Shown here in pieces: positions 34,512 through 47,411 of a stretch of DNA of 64,000 nt. The DNA lies in NCBI GenBank assembly GCA_007922305.1, contig ML677365.1, positions 17,352,448 through 17,416,447 on the forward strand, written 5' to 3'. A program made the position numbers and the translations under genes. Position 1 is the stretch's first letter, and each line of letters opens with the position of its first letter. The notes below the pieces were generated by a model. The model was not told where the DNA came from, searched no databases, and saw nothing but the letters and a program-made list of their open reading frames with translations. Origin of the DNA: Dermatemys mawii. Its lineage: Eukaryota > Chordata > Testudines > Dermatemydidae.

Positions 34512-34868
34512 TTTCATAGAATCTAAGGCCAGAATGGAACACAGTGATCATCTAATTTAATCTCCTGTATAACACAGGCCACAGAGCTCTCCCAAAATAA
34601 ATTCAGTTTCAAGTAGAGCAAATCTTTTAGAAAAACACCCAACATCGATATTTTTAAAATATCAGTGCTGGAGAATCCACAACAATCCCTGGTAAACTGT
34701 TCCAATGGTTATTTACCCTCACTGTTAAAAATGATGCCTGATTGTTAGTCTGAACTTCTCTAGCTTCAACTTCCAGTTATTGGATCTTGTTATACCATTA
34801 TCTGCTAAATTGAAGATCCCATTATCAAATATTTGGTCCCCATGTTGGTACTTATAATTTGACCATGT
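34512..34868 (-). mobile_element. CR1 LINE 3' fragment, antisense
   Basis: Starts TCATAGAATCTAAGGCCAG and continues through TGATCATCTAATTTAATCTCC, GGAGAATCCACAACAATCCC, ACCCTCACTGTTAAAAATGA and CTTCAACTTCCAG, the reversed 3' region of a CR1 element. It is 5'-truncated; short frames inside it are non-functional. Confidence 0.8.
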
Positions 34869-37800
34869 AACATTTTAAAAAACATATTTATTTCTCACCT
34901 TGTTTACATTTTGCTTTTCATTCAGTTAGCACAATCAAAAATAGACTGAACAGTTTAGTTTTTGTTTCTTGTCAGTTTCACTTCTTATGCATCAGCCCAA
35001 TATTGTTAATTTGGTTCTCACACAACAAGGGGGAATGCTTAAATGAAATGGGGAAAAAAAAAGAAAAGCTTTTTTTATGTGAGACTGTACCAACTGCTAA
35101 GGAAAAAAAACTACAGAAAACTACAGAGAAACATAACATCTATGAGCACTTACCACCTGGAAGATGGAGACGCAACAAGCTCCAGCCAGTTACAAAATGG
35201 TGACTTTAGGGCTGCAGCTGCTTGTCTCTGTCAAATTTAAAGGGCCATCCTTCAGAAGAGCATGCTGGGGGAAAAGTCATATATAAGGGCAACCATATGC
35301 TGGAAGGTAGGGTAGTTACCTAGGAAGGTAGAGTTGGGGAAAGAGGTGTCCTCTGAGATCACTGCTGTATCACATTTTAATATGACACTTTTTATTAACC
35401 ATTTTAATATATCTATTGAAGCAAGTGATGTGTATGTTTTTAAAACATGCAAAGGGGCTCTGCCAAGTATTTACCAAGAATGGGATAATATTTAGAGATA
35501 CATGGCTTGATTCTGAGCTGGTGTAATTGGTATAATTCCAGGAACTTGAACTATGCTGATGTACACCTGCCAAAGATATAGTCTCACCTGTGTGTGTGTG
35601 TGCGCATGGATGTGCTTACTCAAAATACCAGTTAGATTTCAAACATTAGGTTGGGAGTCCTGCTCTCTTTCCCAGCAGAGATTATGGAAAACCTGGAGTT
35701 TATTCACTTGGTCTCATGCTGGCAGTAGCAAAAGTACTAAAGTGCTGTTCATACAGGAATCCTGGGACTGGCAATGACTTCAAGAATGTAACTCTTGGGG
35801 TAGGGATAGAGATTGGGTGCATCACAAACAAGATGCTCATGGTCTTTCCTGGCATTGGTCAGACATTACTTTGGATTAGATGCTAATCCCACTGTATTTT
35901 CTCTGCCTGATTTTGGACTGGAACGTAGAAACGTCACACAGGGAGACTGCAGCCTCTTGAGCAGCATGGGGCTGAGTTTTGGGATGGCAGATTCCAAGGG
36001 GTTATCTGTGGGCAGGAAGGGAGTGGAGAATGATCTACAAACTGAAGCATCCACTGGCCACGATTCCCACATGGGAAAGTGTGAAGTGGGCTATGGATGC
36101 TGCTACAGCCTATCTGATACAGACTAGACACAATGATGCACTGCATCCTGGCCTAGGTTAGTGAGAAGAAGCTGTCTTCCATAACTTTGGCATGGAAGTT
36201 AGCTCATCACCTGCTTATATGGGCTGTGCATTGGCAATTTCTGAGGGTGGACTGGATGACCGATTCATTTCCCAGTCTGCAGAGTGGCTGAGACAGCTCT
36301 CACAGTAAATGTGTTCTGTCGCTGTGAGAAGCAATGGTGAGTAGATCTGCCTAACTGCAGTTCCCCTTCTCTGCTCACAGCCTATCTTCTGCATGTGGCC
36401 ATACAGGACAGCACCATGGATTTGGGCTTCACACCATGCAGGGATTGTATGTCATCTGCTTGACTCCCCCAACTTCTCTCCCTGCTTGCTCAGTGCAACA
36501 CATCAAGGTTCTTCACATTGTGGACAAGGGGGACAACATTTGTCTTTAGGGAATAGTGGCATAACAAATAGGGAACTCCTCATGGAAGAAAGGAAAGGCA
36601 GAAGGAATTGACTGGTTAAAACATGAGAGAATCTGAACACAAGGATCCAGTGTGTAGATCAAGATTGATAATGAGGACAAAGATGAAATTCATCAAGTAA
36701 TAATCAAATGTACACTGACCAATTTTAAAAGTCAGGTATTTCCTTTAATAAACAACAGGTATAAAACATTAACTGGTGGAACAAAGAGATGCAAAAAGCC
36801 TGCATCAAATTACTGTATCTTTGATTAGAGGAACTAGTAATTATGATGTCTTAGCAAAATTGGATTTTGGCCGCTTTTTCAGCATCCATATATAGCCTGA
36901 AATGTTGTTTCTGAATACCAAATTAACAGAAAATCCAGGTCTCCTGTTTCTTCTGAGTTCCATTCCACTGACTTTCAAATCACTGGGTGATTTAGTATAC
37001 CAGGGAGTTTCAGAAACAGAATATACTTGGTGGCATTTCAAGTCTAACATTTTACTCAAATGTGCATTGTGCAACCCAGCAGATTGTTTAACTGAACCAG
37101 CCACAGGGGTCAACAAACACGACTCAGCTATGAACTTACTGAAAGGGTCCAAGTTGATATATTTGGGAAAAAAATCTAAAATAAACCAGAAGATTGGGTT
37201 TCAAGGCTTTAAATTTAGTTTCACAATTAAGTGATCTGATAAAACAGAATCAGAAAGAAAGGTAGCACAGTCCCCTGGTGGTAACTAAAGTCATTCTGTG
37301 ACTGTGAGAATGAATGAGAGTATCAATAATCTCTGTGAAACTGTTAGAATCTACTAGAATACGCTTTGCATATAAAAGGGCTTTAATCTAGAGAGCCCTT
37401 GGTCACTAAAACTCCCAATAATCAAAACAGGGTCAAAAGGCAAACAAATTAAACAAAATCCAGTGATTAACAAAATATCCAATTGAATAGTCTGTTGTAA
37501 TTTCATGAATGATATGCAATAGTTCACAATGCAAGAGTGGCAGGGCTGGGGGAAAAAAACCCAAATACTGTATTTGAAAAAGAAAAATTTGCCTGAATCT
37601 GATCTCTTAATTTTTTGGCTACTCTTTCACCCACCACAATTGTGTGATCTGTTTTTAAAGACAAAAGAAGCCAAGTGCACCTCCTTTGGCCAGCGTCATT
37701 ATCTTGGGACTGGAGTCAGGTTTCTCTTCAACAATTGAAGGCAACATTGTTGTTTTATGTATTATCAAGCCTTTTGTGGATAAAGGCCGTGCCACAAACC

Positions 37801-39904
37801 AGAACAAACTGTACCAAATGCAGCAAAATATATCTGTATAGAAAAAAGTTTTCCATTATACTATTGAGAAAACATCTGTTGCTAATACATTTAGTTTTAG
37901 AAGATTGACGAGTAACTGTGTCCCTCAGGAGATGGATTGATTTAACAAGCAATAGATTAGTTTTAAGAAAATCTTCATCAATGCTCAGTGCCCTTCTCTC
38001 ACTCTGAAGAACCAGTCTGAAAACAGAGAGGCTAATTAAGATGATTCAGGTGGCATTATAGATGCATTGTTAATCGTCCAAAAGCATGAAATATATCCTG
38101 ATGCACTGTGTTCTCTCACTTTCTTTATTCTCTCTCATCTTCCTTTAGTGTTTAACAGTTTCCAAGAACAGTAAAATACATATAAACTATTAGGGAGAAA
38201 ATGAGAAGTCAAGAACGTCGGTGAAATACCCATGACCCAGGGGCATATGGGAAATACCCTTGGTACCTAACTTAACACATGCTCCAAGTTTGTAAGGGCT
38301 GCCATTTTTGATAACATTCTCCAAGGAATTGCATCCTGAGACACAACTACATCATTTCAGGTACGCTGTATGTTTTTTTTAATTGTAGCTGTAAATTTGT
38401 TTCTCATGAAAGATGAATAGAGCAGACTACAGCAAGGAGCATAGGCTGTCTTGATACAGGCTTCCTCACACCATACTGCCTCAATCCTGGACTAGGGTTC
38501 CAGTTACAGGTCTTTCTTTGAGGAGGACTGAAACCTGCGTGATGTTTTCTGATGTGAATAAATAGCCATTGGGCATTAGACTGAGACCATGACACTCATT
38601 TCACTCAACTTAACTTAGGTCATTCTCTGCTCTGAGCGTTCCATCTCATCTCTTGCTTCTGAGCCCCCTCCTCAGGGCAGCATCTCCCTTCCTCTCTCTG
38701 CTACCACAGCATACTCACTTCCTGCCAGAACACCTCTGCTCCCAGGATCCACTTCCTCCCTAAATATCTCTCTCCCTCTCAGACATACTGGTTACTTTTC
38801 ATTCCAGGATCCATCTTCTATGTAGTCACTCTTTCACTCTTCGTTTCAGGTTTCTCTCTGTGTTACAAATCTTCCCCTTCCGCTACAATCTAAGCTTGCC
38901 ATGGTACTTCCTATCTAATGTTTAATAAACATGCTATCATGCTATCTTCTCAAGGCAGCCACCACGCAGCCACACAAAGTTCCAATGCTTCTGATCCCAT
39001 CCTCACCCACTAATTACTCCTTCCTTCCTCCTCCCAGATCATTGTTCACCCTGTATTAGCTACTACAGGTGAATGACTGGTTAGGGGTTGGGTAGATGGG
39101 TGAATTGTCTCTCCAACTCTTCCCTGTCACTCCAATTCCCATATCATACCCTAAGCATGTACAGTGAAAGTGAATCCTCTAACAGTATATATTTGCTAGG
39201 AAGTACTGACTATACAAAATTTAAATAGTATTGAAATTTCCCAGAATGAGATCTCTCATTTCAGGTGTTAGCTACGTCATTACTTTCCTCCGCGGAGCCT
39301 TCCCACTTTTGCATTTCTGAGCCAGATGGAAGTCTCACAGGCACTCCATACTCAACAGAGCTTTGTGCACCAGAAATCTTACTGAGGACCCAGTAAGGTG
39401 AAGTATGTAATATACTGTACAAGGGTACAAAGAGAGCTGAGAATTTAACTAATTCTGCTAAAAGGAAGCTCAAAAAGATTCATGATTTTCCCATGGGAGG
39501 GAAAATCAGAAAAACAGATATAGAAAGTGAAGAATTACAAAAGGTAAATTCCTGATCAAAATCTTAGAAGTGTTACTTCTGCACAGATAATGCTAGTATA
39601 CGTGCCATATGCACAGAGACAATATATGATCACTTATGACAGAGTGATATATACACTTCTGGCAGCCATATCAGTTATTCTCATGTACTTTCAAGTGGGA
39701 TCAAATGATATAATGTATCTGAGATAAGTCATATGATAGATTTTTTTAAACACTGAAGATTCATGAAAAAAGGAAATAAAAGTAAAATTTCACCTATGCC
39801 CTTTGAACTTGTGTTCTACCAAAGACCAGAGCCTGCCTCAACAAAAGTCTAAAAGGCTGGAGGATATATACAGTGATATGTGCAAATAGAGGAAGAATGA
39901 AACT
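34869..39904. other. Large non-coding stretch
   Basis: About 5 kb with no supported gene. 35,510-35,585 (GATTCTGAGCTGGTGTAATT) looks like a decayed copy of the palindromic element near 46.4 kb. 38,630-38,900 is pyrimidine-rich. Frames such as 35813-36127 and 36902-37234 show no motifs. Confidence 0.4.
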
Positions 39905-40115
39905 GTGGAACTTACACAAGTCTAAAAGTTCGGGAGATCTGGGTTCATTTCCTGGCTGTGCAACAGACTTGCTATGTTATCCTGAGCAAGTAGAGTAAAT
40001 CACTTCACCTCCCAATGCTTCATTTTTCAATCTCTAAAACAGGGATTATGACAATTCTTTACTTCACATAGGTCTTGTGTGATTTACTTCGTGTGTGGAA
40101 AGAGCTCTAAGATCC
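39905..40115 (+). mobile_element. MIR SINE, forward
   Basis: GATCTGGGTTCATTTCCTGG, ATCCTGAGCAAGTAGAG, AATCACTTCACCTCCCAATG, CTAAAACAGGGATTATGAC and AAGAGCTCTAAGATCC follow the MIR consensus from mid-element to the 3' end. Confidence 0.75.
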
Positions 40116-40375
40116 TGAAATTGAAGGTGCTATTGGAGTGCAAAATATTACTTATTTTAGTCTCAGGTTTGACTTGACTCAGCTTTGGGAAAAGGAGAAT
40201 GTTTGGTAACTGTTGAGAGTTTCTAAGCAGATGCAGGGTTAGGCTGGAGAGAACTGGAGGAAGTTCTGAACTAGGATGGGAATGGATTGAATTGGTAGGA
40301 CAGTGTACAGTGGGAGAGGAGGGTGTGGGTGAACTGAATATCTATGAAGGGGTGTGGGAGAATGCCTGGGTAAGA

Positions 40376-40653
40376 GCTAGACTGGCACAGGAGAGGTTGA
40401 GTTAGCATGCTAAAAATAGAATGTAGTCATGGCAGCCTGAGTGGTGGGAGGAGCTAGCCACCTTGAGTACATACCTAAGGTCTCAGATGGGATCATACTT
40501 GTGGTGGCTAGCTTGTCCTCTAGCTTGCATCACCATAGATACACTTCTATTTTTAGCACACTAGCTTAATCAGGGCTAGTGCAGACATGTCTCCTTATAC
40601 TGGAAATGACATCTTCCTGATGTGTAGACATATGATGTTGTGTAGACATATCC
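40376..40653 (+). mobile_element. Short DNA transposon, family B
   Basis: Contains TTAGCATGCTAAAAATAG, CTTGAGTACATACCTAAGG and CTATTTTTAGCACACTAGC. The right end has TGTGTAGACATAT duplicated (40621-40633 and 40640-40652, the second with one G fewer context base), as if the terminus had been locally repeated. The left end is eroded. Confidence 0.6.
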
Positions 40654-40753
40654 AGAGTCAGAAGCAAAACATACATACGCTTCCTAAAAGATTGCAATGT
40701 AACACTACTTTATTTCTAAGAATCCAGAACTCTAACACACAAGAACCAGAAAC

Positions 40754-40814
40754 AGAAAGAGAGAGAGAGAAATAGAGAGAGAGAGAGAGAGAGAGCGAGC
40801 GAGAGCGAGCGCGC
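40754..40814 (+). repeat. (GA)n / (GAGC)n microsatellite
   Basis: A GA run of about 45 bases that changes into GAGCGAGC units and GCGC at its right end. On the minus strand it creates a serine/leucine run in an open frame. Confidence 0.92.
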
Positions 40815-41506
40815 AGCTTGCTCCCTAGGGCAGAAAGGAACAACTCACCCCTCCTTGCTCTAAGCTGGCTCTTTGCAGACTAACTGCTGCTGAAACCAGA
40901 TTCCATGCATCTCTTCAGAGTCCCCGAGCTACAAACAGGACCAAGAAAACTCCAGAGGATTTAAAGTGCTAGCTGACCATTTTAATACAGTTTCCAATAC
41001 ACCACAGTTTGGTACAGATTACACCACGTCCTCGTGCAAGAGGGGGAGGAGACATGGAGTCTTCCTTCTTCATGTGTCCTCCATGTAAGGGCTGCGTGCA
41101 GTTGCAGTCTTTGGGCTCTCCTGAACCTAAGGGCTGCTGCTAAGTAGTGACACTAGTTGTGCTGGCCACCCCAAGAGAGTTGAGACCTGTCCAGGTTTTC
41201 CCAGGATTGTTCCTTTTTGGACATAGCTGTGCTGGGAAATCTGTATGGGTGCTCAGTACACACTGCCAGCTATCCAGTTTTATGGGCTCAGGATCATCCC
41301 AGAGGTCCTGGGGTTTTGTACCTCAGAGGTGGCAACCCTGACCTTCAAAAAGGGAAAGGAGGACCATGGCCTCATCCCTGCATCTCCCTGCAGAGCTGCA
41401 CTACCTTAAGGGGTGTAGCAGTGGGTGAAATCCTACTTCTGTCTCCAGCTGCTCTGTAGCACTCACAGGCAGCCTAATGCCTTTAGGGCACAACCGAGAT
41501 TTTAGA
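40815..41506. other. Non-coding stretch, nothing recognised
   Basis: Moderately GC-rich. Overlapping plus-strand frames at 41147-41341 and 41217-41459 have no recognisable domain. Confidence 0.35.
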
Positions 41507-41605
41507 CTCTAAGCTGCTTGGAGCCAGAACTTTGTTTCCATCTGTACAATTCTGAACATGCCATAGATGCTCAATTAATACTATAAACATGGCTATTGTT
41601 GTTAT
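41507..41605 (+). mobile_element. Old LINE/SINE-type 3' tail (L2/CR1-like)
   Basis: CTCTAAGCTGCTTGGAGCCAG ... AGATGCTCAATTAATACTAT ... TTGTTATTTATTA resembles the tail family at 11172-11258 and 57576-57662. Confidence 0.35.
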
Positions 41606-43434
41606 TTATTATCGGGTACATATTAGGCCTCACTCCAGCCTTCCTTTTCTGCCTACACTTTGGTGGCTGCAAATCATTACAGGACCTCTAGATTGTTATT
41701 TGTACCAAGTGCCCCATTCTATCAGGTTATTAGACATCTAAATGACATCAGTGGGGCCAGCAATTTATTAATGCGAAAAGGGAGGCCAGGTTTAAAAGCC
41801 AGGCCCTTTGTGTCAGGTAAAACCCATTATGGTAAATTATCTGTTTTTAAATGCTGAGGGCTGGCTTGTGACTTTAGGCACAGCTCTTGGGAAGGGGTGG
41901 GATGTAAACTATTCCTTCATAGCCTCTCCTCGCTTTGTGCGGGAAGGGAGCTAGCAATTTGCTGCTGGTGGCTGATGGAAAATTGTCATACCCTTTTATA
42001 CTGGCTCAGCTGCACTGTCCAGCGAGTATGTATGTGGGAGGGTAGTGGGTGGAGCCCAAACTCTGCCCATTCTCTTCCCCTATCATTTCCCACCTCCTGC
42101 AGAGGAAAGAAGAGAGTGAACAGGCAGCAGCATCTGGACCCTACCCCCCTGGACTCTAGGTGTACGTAACCTCCACAGAGGTAGAAGGGGAACTATTATT
42201 CTCATATGCGGGTGTACAGTCCAAGTCAGAATTTAGCCTCTCCCTGTTCAGTAGGCACACCTCGAAGTGTGAGATAGGCACGCTGTAGAAACTGGGAAAA
42301 TAAAATATAATCTTCTGCTCTGTTCAGATTGCTTCTGGATCTGCTGACAGCACCACTGAGAGCTGTGATCTGGTTTCATACTGAAACACTCTGCTCAAAT
42401 TGAAATGGAGAAGTGGCAGTCAGCATGAAAGGGAAGCACTGTCAGAGGTTCAATTTTCCTATGAAATATTTTGATGAACTGGGACTGAAAATACAGTTGG
42501 ACTGGAGGCAGGGAGAGGTGAAGAATCTTCATCTAGGCGGAGGAAGGGAGAAGGAGACAATGATTTTTATTTTAAACATATGTACTAACTGTGGCTTCGA
42601 AGCGGACCAGGGTGGAGACCTACAGCTGTAAGCAGGAGAACAGACAGAGAAGATGATTATTATTTAAATATAATTATTAAATCATTGATGTGAATTGGGG
42701 AATCAAGGTGTGAATATGCAGCTGGGAAGTGGAGGGCAAAGGTGGATCAGTACTTTTATTTAAAATATATGTGTTAAACTGGGCTCAAAGTGGGAACCAG
42801 GGGCACTACACTGTAGTGGGAGGACCACAGGAGAACACTAGTTTGTAGACCTGTCACTTTAAAATATGCACAGTCCTGCTTCCAAGAAGTCTTGGAGTGA
42901 GCCGTTCAAAGCTCACAGAGCTGGAGAACTTTTATTTTAAAAGAGTGAAGGAGAAAGCTTGTTCACCTGCTGGGCTCTCTTTGCTAAGCTCTCACAGCTC
43001 TATTACAAAATTACTCCATAAACTTTTACAACTGGCCGCATGCCAGTAGAATGTCATTATTAATTCTGCTATGTAAAGTGCCAACAGAACTGAAATGCTC
43101 TTGGGGAGACACTGCAAAAGACATACAAAACCCCAGACCTTTGGAGAATCAGAGTCGGGGGGAGGTTCCTCCATATGGACCCCATATGTGTTAATGGAGT
43201 TTTTACCAGAACATAGGTCAGGCATGAGCAAGAACAACCAGTGCCAGTTCTGTTTCCACATTTGCAGGAGTAAATTTAAGGCTAAACAGGGATTTATTTA
43301 TGGTAGGGGATCTTATAGAGTCCTCATGCATATATACATTCTGCCATTCCAGAGTAGAATGACCCTTCTTTATTTCCGAGATTTAAATAAGAACAAATTC
43401 AGGCAATTATAAACAATCCAAGGAATAAAGGACA
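41606..43434. other. Non-coding stretch, no gene seen
   Basis: No supported gene. The 105-codon plus-strand frame at 43095-43412 has no motif I recognise and overlaps an opposite-strand frame. Confidence 0.4.
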
Positions 43435-43442
43435 CTATAAAG
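43435..43442. repeat. 8-bp target duplication CTATAAAG, left
   Basis: Identical to 43666-43673. Confidence 0.88.
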
Positions 43443-43665
43443 CAGTGGCTCTCAAACTTTTTTGCTGGTGACCCCTTTCACACAGCAAGCCTCTGAGTGC
43501 AACCCACATCCCTTATAAATTAAAAACACTTTTTATATATTCAACACCGTTATAAATTCTGGCAGCAAAGCGGGGTTTGGGGTGCAGGTTGACAGCACGT
43601 GACCCCCCATGTAATAGCCTCACGAGCCCCCTGATGGGTCCCAACCCCCAGTTTGAGAATCCCTG
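43443..43665 (+). mobile_element. hAT-type MITE, CAGTGGCTCTCAAAC ends
   Basis: A 223-bp element starting CAGTGGCTCTCAAACTTT and ending CAGTTTGAGAATCCCTG, inverted repeats of the CAGNG hAT type seen in MER5/Charlie-like elements. It is bounded by a perfect 8-bp duplication CTATAAAG. The interior includes GGTGACCCCTTTCAC and a GTGACCCCCCATG block. Non-coding; the plus-strand frame 43577-43777 runs through its edge. Confidence 0.9.
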
Positions 43666-43673
43666 CTATAAAG
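43666..43673. repeat. 8-bp target duplication CTATAAAG, right
   Basis: Identical to 43435-43442. Confidence 0.88.
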
Positions 43674-44534
43674 CCCCAAGTCTCAAAATCTCAGGCCACA
43701 TGTTAGTGTATATCTTAATGTCAAAGGAGGACTCCAGATTCAGATTTCAGATCTGCAGCAAACACTGCCAAAGTTAGGGATATTCAGATCTGAAATTAGT
43801 TTGGGCCCTGCTCCACTTAATATCTAATGAAAACATTGTGCATCAGGCCCATATAAGCTCACAGCCAACCTTTGAGGCCCACAACACAGTTGGCTTCAGT
43901 CCTCTCCCTCTCTGATTTGGTGTAGATTGGAACATCAGGACCAGTCTTAGCAGTCTTTAAAAAAACAGAAGGTTGTTAGTACTTTCATATGAACCAAAAG
44001 CCTTAAAAATGTAATTCACTCTCCAGGGTAGAAGTTTTGCCAAAGTTTAATCCTAAAGATCTCAGGTTATTCAATGTCCACTCTGCAGCCTCCCAGTGTT
44101 GGCTGTGTTTTTTCAGGACCACAAAGAAGTGCTTATGGGGGGTCTGCAGAAGTTTATCTTAGTTTCTGCTACTTCTGGTGCCTCTGATTTCTACAGTGCT
44201 CTGCAAATGATCCTCATTTCAACAAACCATGCTTAAAGCACATGCTTAAATTAAGCATGTGTTCAAGTCTCATGGACCTCCAACAACATCTGTCTGGGTA
44301 TCTCATGAGGTACTTTACTTTTATCACCACACTAGACCCAAGACTGCTCCTCATATACAGGACATTAAAAAAAAAATCTTATTAGAAAATGTTGTTGTAA
44401 GAATTACATTAAAAATAAGATATCATGGGACCTGCACCATTATCTCTTGGCTAAGCATCATTACCACCTTTTGTGTTTTTTGGGTGACAACCTCTTAAAA
44501 TAATAAAATTAGTAATTAAAAAAGAAAATATCAT
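43674..44534. other. Non-coding stretch, nothing recognised
   Basis: No supported gene or repeat end. Confidence 0.4.
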
Positions 44535-44712
44535 CTTGCTCCTTTCCTGCCAATAACAGATTATTTCCTATACTTTCCAATGTCTTATCTAGTCTAACTT
44601 TAGATACCTTAAGTTATGTGTCAATGTACTTCTTCTCTGGGGAATGAGTCCACAGATTAGAAGAGCTCGATTCTGGACATTCTTCCTGATACCCAATCTA
44701 AATTTTTCTTTT
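44535..44712 (-). mobile_element. Diverged CR1-like LINE fragment, antisense
   Basis: TTATCTAGTCTAACTTTAGA, CTTCTCTGGGGAATGAGTCC and TTCTTCCTGATACCCAATC match the layout of reversed CR1/L3-type 3' regions. Old and partial. Confidence 0.45.
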
Positions 44713-44716
44713 CTTA

Positions 44717-45031
44717 GCCCTGATCTACACTGAGGGAGGCCGGGTGGCGGGGGGTTGGGGGGATTGATCTAAGATACGCAATTTCAGCTTCAAGAATAGC
44801 ATAGCTGAAGTTGATGTACTTAGATCAACTTACCATGGTGTCTTCATGATGGTGAGTTGACTGCTATCGCTCCCCATCGACTCCACCTGTGCCTCTTGTG
44901 GTGGTGGAGTGCAGGAGTCGATGGGAGAGCGCTTGGGGATCAATTTATCATGTCTAGACTAGACACGATAAAACAACCCCCCGATAGATTGATCGCACAG
45001 CGTTGATCCTCACCATAGTGTAGGCCTGCTC
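44717..45031 (-). mobile_element. Short DNA transposon, GTCTACAC-end family A, inverted copy
   Basis: Left end GCCCTGATCTACACT and right end AGTGTAGGCCTGCTC are imperfect inverted repeats, flanked by TTA on both sides (44714-44716 and 45032-45034). The interior is the reverse of 55114-55404: GATACGCAATTTCAGC, AGCATAGCTGAAGTTGATG, CCATCGACTCCACC and ATGTCTAGACTAGACAC. No coding capacity. The TTA duplication suggests a mobiliser that targets TWA-like triplets. Confidence 0.75.
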
Positions 45032-45034
45032 TTA

Positions 45035-46424
45035 GTTTCAGTTAGATTTAAGGCTCTTCTACATGTGAAAGTTAATCTGGAAAAAGGTAGGGTGTGAATT
45101 TAAAGCAGATTAACTCCACTTGTGGATGCTCTTATCCCAGAATAAGAGTACCTTATTCTGAACTGAATTAATTCAAAATAAAGCACGGTTATTCAGGAAC
45201 AAAGTTCAAGGGATGCCATTGCTGCTCCACTAATATTTGAAAGATAGTGGAATGATTTGAAGCCAATACATACCTATTTGTTTATGTCCAATTGTAACAA
45301 GAAATCTGTGGTGTTGCCTGGGGACTTGGGTTTTGACAATACAATTAATCAATTTTCTTTTCATTTTATTAAACATACATTTTAACCACAGTCAGTCATT
45401 CTATCACTGAGCTCATTTTACTGCAAGTCTTAAGAAATTAAGAAATTTGTATCTAGAAAGTAATAAGTTAGTTATTGTTCTCATATCTTCGTTGAAGAAG
45501 CCACAAAATATACTGTGTGCGTGAGGGGAGTTGGTCTGCTCTGCAGTTCCCTCTACAGGGCCACACATGCTACTGCAGTCACCCCCTGAGGGTCTGCGAG
45601 CTTGGGGCAGGGTAGCCTATCCCATCAGCTTGGTGTCAGTCTCTGAATAATCAAGAAACAAAATTGCAATTCAGGGTTTGGCTGTCTGAACTTTTGAACA
45701 AAGAGAAAAGAACTTAAAAATGCAAGTGCTGAGTTTCAGGCAGTGGCCTTGGCCTGGGCTCTGGATTCATCCTGAGGAGCTCCTGCTCTGTCCCAGTCTC
45801 ACCGAGTTCTATCTTGGGGAAAAAGAAGGCAAGCCTTCCCAACTGGCCTGCTGATTCTTGATTGGTCAGTATTTCTTCCTGGCCCTTCTAGGGCTCTGGA
45901 GAACTGTCTTGATCACGCAATCTAAGTGGATTTTCTGGGGTGGGATATGTCATGGCACTGATGCCTCCAGCAGGGGGCAAAGATGGCCAGATAGACACAT
46001 CCACCATACTGTGATTTTCATTAACTTTTTCACACACACAGATCTTGTAATAAACTCTTTTTATTGCAATTGTATAGCCCCTACATTTGATTTTATATTA
46101 ACAAATACTTTGAATATATATAGTGCCTTTTATCTTAACTCACAACACCATTTGACAGAGGTATCAGAAACTCAAGTACAGAAATAGCCTATGTGAGCAA
46201 CAGCAGGACCTAGGTCAATGGTAAAGAGGCTGATCCTGAGCCAACTTAAGCCAATGGAAAAGCTCCCATTGATTTGAATAGTGCAGGCTCAGATTCTAAG
46301 TCTCCTGAGCTTCATGATTTGCTTTCAAGACTATACTCCTTTCCATTACAATTTTATTCTCCGTTTGTTTCTGTCGACTTAATTACAACATATCAGGGTC
46401 TCCAATGGCCAAGGGACCAGATTC
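45035..46424. other. Non-coding stretch, no gene seen
   Basis: No supported gene. A tandem AGCTCCCATTGATTTGAATAG-like dyad near 46,230-46,310 may be a remnant inverted-repeat element. Confidence 0.4.
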
Positions 46425-46526
46425 TGATCTCACATGAACCAGTGTAAAATCAAGTAACCCCAGTGACATAATCAGAATTACTCAGATTTTATACTGACAG
46501 GAGAATAGAATTGGGTCCAGCAATTT
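46425..46526 (+). mobile_element. Palindromic short element (ACCAGTGTAAAATC ... GATTTTATACTGAC)
   Basis: The two halves are inverted copies: CAGATTCTGATCTCAC, then CAGTGTAAAATCAAGTAACC on the left, answered by GAATTACTCAGATTTTATACTG and AGAATAGAATTGGGTC on the right. A fold-back MITE-like element with no coding capacity. Weaker copies occur near 18.48, 35.52 and 55.0 kb. Confidence 0.55.
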
Positions 46527-46544
46527 TAAAGCCCCATAAATAGC

Positions 46545-46640
46545 AATGAAAAACAGCCTAATCTAATGGATAGGGTATCAGCCCTATATTTCAAAGCTTT
46601 TGAGCTCCAATTCTGATAAAGCTTGAGCTGTATTTTAACT
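46545..46640 (+). mobile_element. MIR SINE 5' fragment
   Basis: CAGCCTAATCTAATGGATAGGG and TATCAGCCCTATATTTC resemble the tRNA-derived head of MIR. Short and diverged. Confidence 0.4.
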
Positions 46641-46818
46641 TGTAGTGACATTTTTTTTCCATTGATTAAATTCTATATTTAGTCAGTCATTCTTAATCTT
46701 AACTCTTTTCTAAAGTTAAAACAAAAACCCAGTCCAAAACATTTCACATTACTTTATGTACTATTGTAATTTTCTAAAAAGTACATTAAAAAAGACCACT
46801 TCAGCTTACCAGAGGAAT

Positions 46819-46926
46819 GGACCTGATTCTCTAATTTACACCAATTATATAATGGCATAATGCTCTTGACACCAGTGATGTTTGTCCTGATTTACCCAGG
46901 TGTAAGTAAGAGAAGAATCAGATCAG
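46819..46926 (+). mobile_element. Palindromic short element (CTGATTCTCTAATTTACACC)
   Basis: The left half CTGATTCTCTAATTTACACC is answered by GGTGTAAGTAAGAGAAGAATCAG on the right. Same style as 46425-46526, some 300 bp away. Confidence 0.6.
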
Positions 46927-47408
46927 TATTTATTTCTTTTTACACTTTTTTTTAATCCAGCCAGACAGGTGTTCTGGCTGCACAGTATTACTATACACTA
47001 GAGAAATGCTTTTAAAAACAGTTAATACTGTACTTGGGAAAATCCTACATAGCATATGCCATTATATATATTACCCATACAATTATAGAATAGGATAAAA
47101 TATACAAAATCAAGTTGCATTTAAGACAATTTTTTGGTCACTAGCCAATGTAAATATTATTCTCCTTAGATTCCAGGAACAGATTAAATTTAAAGCAGTG
47201 ACTTGTGTTATGTATGCCACGTGCTGACTAATTGCACTCATCATTATTGCACCCACATATACAATGAAAATGAGAACAGATTCAGAGAGCAGCCACTCTG
47301 TGCAGCAGTCTCCAATGACAAAATATTGGAACTTGTGTAGCAAATTGCTATATAGAAGAAGGCTAATTTTTCCAGGATTAATTTCCCTTCAGTTGCTTCG
47401 AAACATTT
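46927..47408. other. Non-coding stretch, nothing recognised
   Basis: AT-rich, no supported gene. Confidence 0.4.
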
Positions 47409-47411
47409 TTA

